Origin: Boswellia sacra
Lineage: Eukaryota > Streptophyta > Magnoliopsida > Sapindales > Burseraceae
DNA length: 64,000 nucleotides
Direction: 5' to 3'
Assembly: GCA_013180625.2 (NCBI GenBank)
Contig: SNVD02014509.1
Span: forward strand, 49,543 to 113,542
In this document: one piece after another, positions 1 to 11,514 of the stretch
Position numbering within the stretch: position 1 is the stretch's first letter
How the letters are laid out: the number at the start of each line of letters is the position of its first letter
Notes under the pieces: model-generated
Database searches by the model: none
Seen by the model: only the letters and a program-made list of their open reading frames with translations
Told to the model about the DNA's origin: nothing
Made by a program: the position numbers and the translations under genes

Positions 1-513
1 AAAAGGTTAGAAAGTTGGTTTTCTAAGATGGTTAGTTAAGGGTTCCTATTTGATAATATAAATATACTATGGACATATAATTTGGCTTCACTATAATTAA
101 ATTATAATTATCTATCAATTACTAACAAAGTTCCTATTTGATAATATTCTTAAAAAAATGTTGATTAATATTTCAAGAAATCATGTTCATGTATTAGGAA
201 AGTCAATTCCGCGCAAGAGATTTGGCTACCATGTTAAATGGTCGTAGAATATTACAAACAATGACCAATGACATTTCATAGCTGAAAATAGTATTTTATG
301 GCAATATACTTTGTCGTTAAAAGGTTAGAAAGTTGGTTTTCTAAGATGGTTAGTTAAGGGTTCCTATTTGATAATATAAATATACTATGGACATATAATT
401 TGGCTTCACTATAATTAAATTATAATTATCTATCAATTACTAACAAAGTTCCTATTTGATAATATTCTTAAAAAAATGTTGATTAATATTTCAAGAAATC
501 ATGTTCATGTATT
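1..513. repeat. 195-bp direct duplication, offset 318 bp
   Basis: Bases 1-195 recur almost exactly at 319-513, both starting AAAAGGTTAGAAAG and ending at ATGTTCATGTATT. About 123 bp of different sequence lies between the copies. The window begins exactly at the first copy, so the repeat may extend upstream. The content is AT-rich and non-coding, and no transposon termini are seen. Confidence 0.9.
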
Positions 514-2253
514 TTTAGCACTAAACAACTGCTACATGTTGTGATAACAACTATTCATATTTATTAATATATTAACAATTAAACACATTATAACAAGTAC
601 GTACATGTGCAATTTTTAAAAACAATATATATGTTTTGAGTGGCGACTGTTTTTTTTAATCCAACAACATGATTAATTACACTTACTATAAATTTTGTGG
701 TTTTTAATATTATTAAATTACTAAAGTATAACTTTTATTAACCAAATTCACAATATTACATATATTGAAGGATCCAACAAACTACTTTATAGTAATTAAT
801 ATAAGATTTCTCTTTTCATTAATTATTTGATTGATACGTATTAATTAGCTTGTATCAAACACATTACTATAATTATACAATGAATGAAGCGATACAATTG
901 AGCATTAACTCAATTGCTATTCTCAAATTCTTATAATATGATATTTATTTAGCATTGATCTATTTAATAGAGTATACGATCATCAGTGATTAACTCTTCA
1001 TTAATAAAGAGAAGATGCTAGGATGTCACATCAATATTCAAGTTACTTAGTATATAACATACCAATATAATAGAGTGGATATCGGAATAACTAATTAAAA
1101 GCTTACTTTAATTAAGAATAACTTTATTTGAAATATTAAATAAAAAACCTTAAATATTATATATTAAATTTAAATATTAACTAATTAAAATTAGTCTTTT
1201 AAAAAACTTTAAATATTAAATTGTAAATTAAATATACAATTACTTATAAAGTTTAATATCAAGTAATCAGTCAGAAGTATAAAGTTTAATCTCAAGTAAT
1301 TAGTTATATATAATTAAATACTATATAAAAATATAAAATTAAAAAAACGAAATTTAATTTAACAATAAAGCAAAATAATAAGTGCTCAAATTAGGCGCAA
1401 TTTCAAAAGGTGCAAAATTAAAATCCCTAAATTTTCATCTTGAACGTATCAAAACCTAAAATCTCTACTGCATCACGAACCCTTCACTGTATTGCAACTG
1501 AGTTAGTCTCCTAAGCACACTTGATTTCGAAAATGATGAATCATAAGACTAACTCATAAGAACTCGCACAGCTTCTAAGTCGTAGTGGCCAAAGATAAGT
1601 GAAGGCTAGGCTTCAAAAGGTTTCAAAGTTGGCTTCTGAAAGAGATGGTTTGAAGTAGTCAATATAACTAAAATGGTGCAGGGCACATTCTATTTGGGCT
1701 TCTTTAATGTTTAGTCAAACATCACTATTATCAACTGAGATGTATATATTTTGTTAGAAAGGGTTTAAGATTCACTTGCAGTGTTTTTAGTAATCGTTGG
1801 TTGCATTTTTTTAAATCTTTTGTTTTTTAAATGTTTTTTGTGTATATTTCTCATTGTATGTGTTATTCATTTATGTTTGTAGGACCAACTTATGAGATTT
1901 TAGAGGATCTTAGCTATGGTTAATCAAGAAGGCGTTGATTCTCTCTGGTTCTAACTGCCCTTTTTAACTTTGACTTTGGAAGGCTGTAGGTACAAATGCT
2001 TTATCAATATCCAGCCCACATTGTTAAATCTATTTAAATTTTTAGCAACGAAAATGGTAGATCTAATTTTCAGAAGTCTAAAACTTGGTAACTTTAGCTA
2101 ACCTTTGTGATCTAAAGTTAAAAAAAGGGTCATATTGGCGCTTATAAATTACCAAGACTTTTTTATTTTACTCTAAAGTGTAGATTTCAACACAAATATA
2201 CTAATGTAAGACTTGTTAGTCCAGATTCTTTGACTTTACTACATTGGTTGTTT
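514..2253. other. AT-rich non-coding flank
   Basis: This is very AT-rich sequence with no open frame of interest, no recognisable protein remnant and no clear terminal repeats. It is the left host flank of the large copia element. The last five bases (2249-2253, TGTTT) are the presumed left target-site duplicate of that element. Confidence 0.6.
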
Positions 2254-3954
2254 TGTTAGGAATTTGCTATAAATAATATTGTTGTAAAGAATAAAAGTTA
2301 TTATTTATAAATTATCCAAATGTGATTGTACCAGTTACTAAAAGCTCCAAAGCATATACATTGATAAAGTTCTGTATATATGAGATATATATGGACATAG
2401 AACTTTATCATAGTTCAAAACTACTTCACAACTTATAAACAAAATGTGGGCTCTTTGTTTGGATAAGGTTGTAGTGTTGTTTGTCTTCAATGGGGAAATG
2501 GTGAGTCTCTAACCATTTGAAGTACGATTTTACGACAAAGACACTAGTGTATTAATGAATGCACTGAGCACAGACCACATGAAATTATAACATTCGGTGA
2601 AAATACTATGACCGAATCTAAATTACCACAACCAAGCACTAAAGGCATTTCTACCTTATACTTGAGTAGGTAGTGTAGCTTTAGTATACAAGCTATAGTC
2701 TTTGACTATAATAGAAAGTTAGATCTAAAATGGAAGGTCAATAAATCGGCTAGTTGGGATTATAAGATCTATATGGTAGTAGACACTACACCATAGATAT
2801 GGAATTTATGACTCCGAAATAATTGTAGAATAACACCTTGGTGATTTTACAATGTTTTAAATAAGGAATCTTGGCCAAGTGTTTAATGAAAGGTTTGTCA
2901 TTAAATTAAGATTTATTTTAATAAATCTTAATTCATTTAAATGATGCAAAATTGGTATCAAGGAATCAAGATGTAGTTAAAGGAGTAAAATAGTAAATTA
3001 TGTCTAGCTTCAATTATTGGTATTGCATAAATGGTAGTTATGTAAACCTGTTGATCAATGGATATGGCTTAAAGAAATAATTTAATCAGATTAAATTATT
3101 AAGTTTTATATAAAGAGTATTTAATTCAATAGTGTAGCTTTGGACCTATTATAGAATGGACTAATGATAATAAGTGGGATCCACTACAATTATGAGATAA
3201 TAAGGTACTAAGTTAAATCTATTAGAGTTTATAATTAAATATGTCTATTAAGGTCCTTTGTGTAGCTGTTTATAGAATTGCTTAAGCAAGGGCCTGGACT
3301 TGAGAAAATAAATTATTTAATTTAATTAGGTTAATTAGTGAATTAAGCCTAGGTATTAAATTAAATAAAATTATTGAACTAGTATATGAGCTGATTTAAT
3401 TAACATGATTAATTAGTAAATAGGGTGGTCTGATATTAAATTAATGATATTAATTAAATGGGCTTCTAAATTAATTAAAAGTTAATGAATTAAAGGCTTA
3501 AGTCATTGGGTTAGACCCTAAAAGTCTTACTAGGCCCAAATGGTTTTATATGAGTTATAACCGTATCTAAATCATGTATACTAGTTAATATCAGCAAGGG
3601 TACATAAGACACAGGAAAAGGGAGCCAGGGTTTTCAACATTCGAGATAGAGTGTCTCCAGAACAGAAAAACATCAAATCTTGCCTAAGCCTCCTTGAGAA
3701 AAAAGTTAATAGCCTTGGAGGCCTAAGCAAGTGACTTTTCAACTTTCTAGTGTCTTCTAATCCTGATTCTTGTTTTCTCAGGCATTGTCCAACTTTGATA
3801 GATGTTCACACGTCTCGATCAGACAATTTTTTAGACATATGCAGGAGTTAAGGTGGAAGAAAGCACAAAAATTGAAGCCTTTGTTTGCTGGACCTTAGTC
3901 TTGGAGCTGTTTCTGCATAGTCGATTGGATAAATTTTGTGTTCGAGATCCTACA
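2254..3954 (+). repeat. 5' LTR of copia A
   Basis: It starts TGTTAGGAATT, ends GATCCTACA and is directly followed by a primer-binding site. It matches 57405-59098 along its full length, for example the shared TGTATATATGAGATATATATG near 2371 and 57555, and the shared AGGGCCTGGACTTGAGAAAATAAA near 3288. A third, inverted relative lies at 59739-61410. Confidence 0.85.
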
Positions 3955-3956
3955 AT

Positions 3957-3969
3957 TGGTATCAAAGCC
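3957..3969 (+). other. primer-binding site of copia A
   Basis: TGGTATCAAAGCC lies two bases after the LTR end. It matches the common plant Ty1/copia primer site TGGTATCAGAGCC, complementary to the 3' end of initiator methionine tRNA, with one G-to-A change. Confidence 0.85.
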
Positions 3970-6308
3970 TCTTTTCCTCCACTAGAGAGCAATCATGGCA
4001 TTAATTTAAATATGATTTTTGTGCTTTTATGACATATTATAATGATGTGGTATTTTATTTTTCATGTTTTTGCATAAGATCACGTGATGAATTTTATGTA
4101 ATGATTTGTATGGATGTATTTTTTGGGAATAATACTTGGCCTAGAGTTTTGGTTGTATTTTATTCTTTTGGGGATATAAATATTGAGGGGTGGCAGTTAA
4201 AGCAATTGAATTACCCTCTGTTAGTTTTTTGTTTTTGTTGACTTGATCTTGCGTTTTTTTCTATTCGGCCGTATGTAATATTATTAATCATGCGTTTTAT
4301 TTAATTTGATTATTTGAGATGTAAACGCAAGTTTGTATTTGATATTCAGTTTACATACGGCTGAGTATATTTAATTGTATATTGCAAATGCAATTTGCAC
4401 GTGATGTAATTTCAAGACATGCAATTAGTGTTTGATAGTGATTAAATGCGTTTGTATGTTTTAAATTGATGTAAAACGCAAGATGTATATTAGTGCAATT
4501 TTAAGGCACACAAAGTGTGTTTAATGTCGATTAAATGCTCCCAAGTAATTGGAGATCAAGTGAAGACCTAATTTGATGAGGCAAAGGCGTTATGGTTTGA
4601 CTAAAAGTGCAATTGTTGCATAATATGGAAACAGTTGGCTAGGGTTTGTACAAGAGTTGTACGTGAAATCCTAGCCTTGGCGGTACATCGTTTGGGCCAT
4701 GGGGTTGACATGGCATGAGCTATCCACCTTAATAATGGTTTAGACTATGGAATGGGTAGGGCTTGGTGGAGCCATGGTGTTCATGCCTAGTGTGCTTAAG
4801 TCCCAACTTTCTCAGGTTGGGGTTTTTGTAGTTTTGGGCCTAAGAGCTATTGGATGTTGTCCTATGGGTCTAGTTTGGTGGTTTATCACTAAAACCTAGC
4901 TAAAAGGCTTTTCTAAAACATCTAATGGTTGCTGGGCAGCAACCAAACCCAAGATGTTGGGCCCTTAGGGATTACTCAAGCCCAAAGCCAAGTTAGTTCT
5001 AAGAAGGTTCACCAATTAGGCATGGTTTATTTTGAAACTAAAGCCCAAAAGAATGCAATGGATTTATTGCGTTATCTCTCATATTGTGCAAGTTGTTTTG
5101 TGGTTTTACAACCTAAAATGGTGACAAAAGTGGAATTGTATGGCCCATAAAATCAAAGATGCATTCTACCAGGGTAAAACTGCAAATCTGAAGACGTTCC
5201 AGTTCTGTAGGGGTATCTATAAAAAGTTTTAAAGTTTCTAGACAGCTTTGAAGCAGTTCACTGGTTATGCTAAATTTTCAATTTTATGAATTTTAGAAAT
5301 TTTCTTATCACTAATAGACATATTCAAGCACAAGGGAGATGCCGAGATGATAGAAAAACTCATTCCAAATATTATTATAATATTTTTAGAAAAAATGCCA
5401 AGTATTTTACAACATGTTTGCTTTATGAAAGTATGATTATTTTATTTAATTATTAAATGAAATAATGATATGTCACATGCCATTTAGAGAAATAGGAATG
5501 CCATATCAATGCATTATAACATGTCCACGCATTTATGCATGAATTTATATATGATTAATCAAAGTATTTGATTAATGGAATATATAAATTAAATTACTTA
5601 AATTAATTAGATTAAGTAAAGTAACTAAACAAGATGATTTATAAATTTATTAAAGAGTTTGGTAAATAGAAAATAAATCATAAAGTTAATTAATGTGATT
5701 AAATTAAGAGTTAAAATGTAGATATAAAAGTTATATGGATCACATTTTGAATTAAAATCCAAAATTTCAAATGTTTGAATGGGAGAAGGTTTGATGGCCC
5801 TTTTGAATGGGCTATTTATAAGCCTCTGTCTTAACCTACCTTAAGGTCATGGTTCCTATAGGAGGATTTATGGTAGTTGTCTTCCAAGATAGGATCTCCT
5901 ATATGGATAAAGTCGTTTAAAAAAGCCATTAGTGTTTTCTCCTATAGATATATCATTTTAATGTAATTTTGGAATTCGATTGAAATAATGGTCAAACACT
6001 CAACTTAATTTTTGAAAAGATAGTCCCTATAAGAATAATTTCATTAAATAAGGACCGAAATATGGTGGTTATTATTATTGAAATAGGAGATATTTTGAAA
6101 ATAATAATGATTAGAAGGAGCTATAATCAAATAGGGTTATTACATTTCCCTATAGGAAAGTGGTAATTATTTAATTAAAGTATCATAGAATATATTACTT
6201 ATTATTTTGGGTAACTGCATTGGCATTTTTTGCATCCCATGTATCATGTAGTTATATTCAAAAGAATGTATAGTCACTGATAAGGGCTTTTGTCTACCTT
6301 TATAGAAA
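3970..6308 (+). other. long untranslated leader of copia A
   Basis: About 2.3 kb separates the primer-binding site from the first recognisable gag codon, much longer than the few hundred bases usual in Ty1/copia. No domain is recognisable in either strand; short open frames at 4029-4241 and 4929-5150 resemble nothing known. Two inverted repeats stand out: 4637-4651 with 4659-4676, and 4265-4278 with 4349-4362. An old unrecognised insertion could account for part of the length. Confidence 0.55.
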
Positions 6309-7181
6309 ATGAATCCTATTGCTTCTATTATTAATGATTACATGATCTAAGGAAAAAATTATGAAAAATGGAAATTAAAACTGGACATTGTGTTAGCATT
6401 TGATAAGATTAAATAGGTGTTAATTAAGCTTGTCCCTAATGCTCCTATAGATGAGTCCACCCAAGTAGAGAGGGATTATTTTAACACTTGGAGGAATGCT
6501 AACGAAACTGCCAAGTGTTATATTCTTAACTTAATGAATGATGTGTTTCAAGCACAACATGGGGGGATGGACAATGTTGTGGACATTATGACTTAGCTAT
6601 ATGAGATGTTTGGTGATCAGGGATGTTAGGCAAAAGGACATGCCTCACAGAGATTCGTGAGCATGTGACAAGAACTGAATGAACTTGTTAGGGATTATAT
6701 GATAAAAGTCATCGCAACCCTAAATCAGGTTGAGGTTTTAGGTGTAGAGATTGATGCTAACTTGTAGATCGATATGATCTTTGGGTCACTCAAAAGTACC
6801 TTTAATCAGCTCAAGTTGGACTATGAGCTGAATCATAAGGACTATAATCTGATTAGGCTCATGAAAGATCTTGAAAGGACTGAAGAGATCATGCTTGGCA
6901 AGGCAAAGGAAGTTAACATAGTTGAGCCTTCTTCTTCTTTTGCTACAACCAAGTCCTTTAACACAGGAAAGGGGAAATGCAAGGAGAATAAAAAGAAGAA
7001 GGGACGAGTCTATCAAGAAAGTCACCAACACAGAGAAGAAGTTGAAAGGCAAGTACTTTCACTGTGGCATGGATGTGCATTGGAAGAGAAATTGCCCAAC
7101 CCACGTAGATGAAAAGAAAAACAATAAAGGTAGTGTACTCTTTATTGAAGCATGTTTTGTAGAAGAATCTATTAATATTTG
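6309..7181 (+). pseudogene. copia A gag remnant (UBN2-type, CCHC knuckle)
   Basis: This encodes the structural nucleocapsid protein of a Ty1/copia element. From the ATG at 6309 the frame reads as a typical copia gag (UBN2 family): an N-terminal stretch with NYEKWKLKLDIVLAF, then ETAKCYILNLMNDVFQ. A zinc knuckle follows at about 7045-7090 (FHCGMDVHWKRNCP, C-x2-C-x4-H-x4-C pattern with altered spacing residues). Several in-frame stops (for example near 6343, 6415, 6592 and 6628) and at least one frame change disrupt it. The region from 6588 on is the first copy of a tandem duplication. Coding similarity continues to about 7181, where a fragment of gypsy LTR begins. The assignment is firm; the gene is dead. 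Confidence 0.85.
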
Positions 7182-7796
7182 TGTGAATGGGGCTTTCATC
7201 CTGCTATAGCATTTGCGATCATGACATTGTGTCAAAGCCTCTTTCAAGATTTAAGGAAACACGAACAAGCCATAAGTATCTCTAGAGAATGGAATCCCCA
7301 CCTAATATTCTATTGGGAAAATGGATGATGGCAATTCAATCCTTCAAGACCTAAACTACTATATCCCTTCAAAGATAGGCTCAGGAAGTTAGGTATGTGC
7401 CTTCAGCTTGCCCAAATATAAATCCGGCCTCCACTAAGATATACAAAATAAAAATATCTTTACTTGTTATATAGTCCACTTAATGTTTGTTCATTTTATG
7501 CACACATTGTTTGTTTTATTTTCTTTAAGACATGTAAGGTGATTTCGACCAATAATAATTGTATATTCATACAAAGAAAGAGGGAGGAGAAAAAATTACA
7601 TTTCTTTATAAGCATGGGGGAGTGGGAATAGGATTATATCTTTTGTTCTTCAACAATAAATAAAGAAAATTCTACTTCTAAATACTTCAAAGTATCCATT
7701 TATTCATAGCATATCTATGTAATTCAAATATCGGATATACAATTCAAGACTCTATAAACAGTAAATTCCACACCCCCATATGTGAGTCTACTCATT
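6588..7796 (+). repeat. 1.2-kb tandem duplication, first copy
   Basis: Bases 6588-7796 are repeated starting at 7797. The second copy continues 7797-8129, resumes at 14121-14329 after CACTA-1, and resumes again at 21214-21892 after copia B. The unit contains the 3' half of copia A gag plus the first 615 bp of the gypsy D LTR. The join at 7793-7800 (CATTATGA) shares CATT with both parental ends, which suggests a microhomology-mediated duplication. Confidence 0.85.
7182..7796. repeat. gypsy D LTR fragment left by the tandem duplication
   Basis: Starting TGTGAATGGGGC, this matches 21266-21892 (left gypsy D LTR) nearly base for base and more weakly matches 36168-36800 (right LTR). It has no other half here. 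It exists because the 1.2-kb duplication carried the LTR edge along with gag. Confidence 0.85.
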
Positions 7797-8126
7797 ATGA
7801 CTCAGCTATATGAGATGTTTGGTGATCAGGGATGTTAGGCAAAAGGAGATGCCTCACAGAGATTCGTGAGCATGTGACAAGAACTGAATGAACTTGTTAG
7901 GGATTATATGATGAAAATCATCGCAACCCTAAATCAGGTTGAGGTTTTAGGTGTAGAGATTGATGCTAACTTGTAGATCGATATGATCTTTGGGTCACTC
8001 AAAAGTACCTTTAATCAGCTCAAGTTGGACTATGAGCTGAATCATAAGGACTATAATCTGATTGGGCTCATGAAAGATCTTGAAAGGACTGAAGAGATCA
8101 TGCTTGGCAAGGCAAAGGAAGTTAAC
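7797..8126 (+). pseudogene. copia A gag, duplicated copy, first part
   Basis: This is a near-exact repeat of 6588-6917 with a few base changes. It encodes the middle of the copia gag protein (for example LKSTFNQLKLDYELN) and shares the in-frame stop upstream of it. It is cut at 8127-8129 by the ATA target site of CACTA-1 and continues at 14121. Confidence 0.85.
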
Positions 8127-9549
8127 ATACACTACAACAAAAAGGACATACGGTAGCATTCCATCATTGCTACTGAAAGTGTTTGGTAGCATTAAAGCAC
8201 AAGCTATTGTAGGCCAAGCAACTAAAAGTCTTTGGATTTGGTTGCATTTATGTGAGGCTATGAATTATTTATGGGTAGCATGTGTGAAAAGCCATTGACA
8301 TTTTTCTATAACATACATAGAAAGCTATTAAGATCCTTCTCGTAGCATTTTAATAAGGCTATAGCTTCAATTTTTAGAGCATTTTAATAAGGCTATTACT
8401 GATCTTTTTATAGCATATATTACTAGCTATAAATAATTCTTTCATATTAAGTATAGAATGCTACAAATGAACTTTTTATGGCATGCATAGAATGCCATGG
8501 AAAACCATTTTGTAGCATGCACATATGGCTACAGACGTGGATTTCCTAACATGTAATGAATCCAAAATATTTTTGTTTTTATAGCATCTAGTTGTAGTTG
8601 GTAACTGAGTTCTCATAACATTATACAAATGCTACCATAATATGATTTTGTAGCATGTCACTATTATAATAATTATTCTGAATGTTTTACAATTATTAAA
8701 TGATATTTAAACTATTTTAACAAAAAGATTTCATTCATCATATTTCATTAATATATAGTGATGAAGTAAATCTTAACTAGCATGTATCAAAGTTACATAA
8801 AATATATATATGAAAAGTTTACCATACAACTCTCATGCTCTGGGCACAACATACATCAAAGACCTCACATACATCATAGATCTTTTGGATGCTTGGTTTA
8901 TAAAATCCAAAGTCAAAATTAATATGTAAGTCTTAGCCATTCAAAAATAGATCAACAAAATATTATTCCTTCTTTATTCCCATCCTGCGCTTCTTGTATA
9001 TTTTTATGACCTGCATCATTTATTCAAATGAAATATAATTATTTATATTTCAAAAAGGAAAACAACATAATAGTCTAAAGATATGTTGGGATATATTACT
9101 GTTTTTGTTTTAGCTTTCTTACACAATCACAAAGTAATAGAGAAGCATAGAGTAGTTGACTTGAAAATGCATGTGGAACTAAAAACCAAAGAAGACACAA
9201 TACAATTTGAACTTTGCAAATTAGTATTTCACTCACTATTCAGTTCAAAAATATACACATATATATCAACAATATTATAAACTAATATGACCTCAATTAA
9301 TAAAAGCATGATCAAGTTAAAGTCTGACAGTAGCTATTAACCTACGTAATTTCAACAACATTACAAATACCAACCAAAACAAATATTAAAAGCAACTACC
9401 ATACCAAATAATTTAGTTAATTCGTCTACACATAGGGAAGTTACAGCCATCAAATTTAACTTTAATTACAAGTGATCAATCTATTAATTAAAGTAAATTT
9501 AGAAAAGTTGTAAGAAACCTTATTACCTGAAAAGAAAATAGAATGAAAA

Positions 9550-9835
9550 TTATGTTAAAGATACTATAACAACTTTGTCTACAGGCCCGACAACTATACT
9601 ATCCACAGCACCTTCAACATAAATCATCTCAGATGCAGCCCTCCTCAGAAATGCATTATGTACCTTTGGTACATCAATCCATACTCTCATAGCATTAGGT
9701 CCAATAGGAACATGATGAACTTTTGCTTCTGGATCACTTGAAGACCATCGCCCTTAGGCCACTAACTCCACAGTCCCTCTCCAATCAAACAACTTACATT
9801 TACCATTTTGAGGGATGATGTTAACACTCCAGCTA

Positions 9836-9878
<43 letters not shown>

Positions 9879-11514
9879 GGAATTGATATTTAAATGATTT
9901 AATTAGCAAAAAATAGTTATAAGTTCATGTACTATATTTAAACAAAATGAAATATGTTAATATTATTCTTACCGATGAAGAATTGAAAGGTGTGTTGGAT
10001 ACATCCTCATAAGGTTCATCTGCTTGACTTTGGTTCTATAAATTGCGTAAATGAAAATATAATTGTTAGACTTTTATTACAATTATAATTTAATAACTGT
10101 TTAAATTTAATACTTGCCTGAGTTTTCAGCAAAAGTGCTTCAAGTAAGCTTTGCATTTGATCTATTCGTTTTAGCATTTGATCTTGATCCTGCATCATTT
10201 GAGCTAAAACACCACAATTCTGTGATATTAGTGACAATTGTGAAAGAGTAACTCCATTTTCAAACCCTTTTACATGCCCTCCCTTGTCAGGACCAAGCAC
10301 CTTTGATATTGTATCTTCTTTTAAATTAATTGGAGAATGCAACGAAGCATCAACCACGGCTTCAACTTCTTTCAATTTATCCTACAAATATATAATATTA
10401 TTAAAAAATTTAGATGATGATGGTCTAAGTGCAAAAAGATAATTTTATATAAATAATAAACAAATATACTTACAAGAGTTTCTGCAGGTGATGTATTCAC
10501 TGGATCACCATTCTTTTTGTTATAGGCTTGATTCCATACATCGACTCTTGAGATAGAATGTCTTCCATCTTTCTTTTACTAAAAATAAAATTATTATTTA
10601 TAAATATATTGTTAGTGACATAACTAATTATTATTTATTATAAAAGTATGAGATAATATCATAAAAGTTATGAGATAATAGCATGTCATCAACTGTTCGA
10701 GCATAAACTCTTCGACCACTTGTACATGGGATATGTTTCCTTTTCATTGCTTTGAACTTATCACACTTAACCTGGCTATATATATATATATACACACACA
10801 ATAATTTAACAAGCTTGATGCATTTAATGAAATAGTCAACTTAATCTAACAGAGATAAAACTATTTATTGATCTTTAAATGCCCCTTTGACTGACTTGTA
10901 ATAAGTAAAAAACTCAGCAAGTTAAAAACTTAAGGCATATAATGTAATGAACATACTTTAAACTTAGTACTTGTCTTTTCTCTCAAAAATTCTTTCCATT
11001 TATTGATTGTCTTGATTTTGTCATGTTTGAGCATCAATATTTCTTCTTCATTTTTTGCTTGCTCAATTTTTTTAACAAGTCTTGATTTGGAAGACCTCTA
11101 AAGTGATCCCATCGCCTTAAACACATTTTTTTTTGCCACTCTTCTTCCAGTTTGTATCTTGTCTACATAAATAAATAAATAAAATAAAATGATTAATAGA
11201 TTGATTATTTTACATATACATTGTATAGATACAAAACCTAGGGATTTAGACTACACCTGAATAGTTTTCCATAGAATTTTTATCTTCTCTTTTGGAAGCT
11301 TTCTCCAATTTGAAAGTGTAAAAAGAACATTCTCTCTAACTAGACATCCTAAGAATGAAGATAACGTAACATATTGCTCTCCAATAGGCTGAACATATTT
11401 ATTAAATTTGACTTCAATTCGATTATCACCAATTAGAGCAATGTTTTTCATTTTTGTCGTACCTCTATTTCGCTTAACTGCATGCGACTCTTCTAGTTGA
11501 TCTGTTGATGCCAT
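9550..11514 (-). pseudogene. TNP1-like Transposase_24 gene of CACTA-1, multi-exon, slightly broken
   Basis: This is the accessory protein of CACTA elements (plant Ptta/En/Spm Transposase_24 family), thought to bind subterminal repeats. Exon 1 (11514-11257, ATG at 11514) contains the family pattern RIEVKFNKYVQPIGEQ and ends WKTIQ at a GT donor. Exon 2 (about 11162-10957) begins TRYKLEEEW, shifts frame in an A9 run, and continues KAMGSL-stop-RSSKSRLVKKIEQ; the stop replaces the usual Trp. Exon 3 (about 10771-10680) reads KFKAMKRKHIPC and SGRRVYAR. A fourth (about 10580-10490) reads VDVWNQAYNKKNGDPVN. The next (10384-10107) has GPDKGGHVKGFENGVT and a coiled-coil-like Gln/Leu-rich tail, then a possible GC-type donor. 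A short exon follows near 10036-9973. The last (about 9833-9550) holds KCKLFDWRGTVELVA, a stop, then GRWSSSDPEAKVHHVPIGPNAMRVW. It needs at least one frameshift and two stops reversed, so it is a recent pseudogene. Confidence 0.8.
9836..9878. repeat. (TAA)n microsatellite
   Basis: About 14 uninterrupted TAA units lie inside an intron of the TNP1-like gene of CACTA-1. A TA/CA dinucleotide run also occurs at about 10775-10800 in another intron. Confidence 0.9.

Noticed and set aside
2130..2253. Weak resemblance of the left flank (CTCTAAAG.GTAGAT region) to 59140-59210 on the right
   Set aside because: The similarity is short and AT-rich and does not extend. It may be chance.
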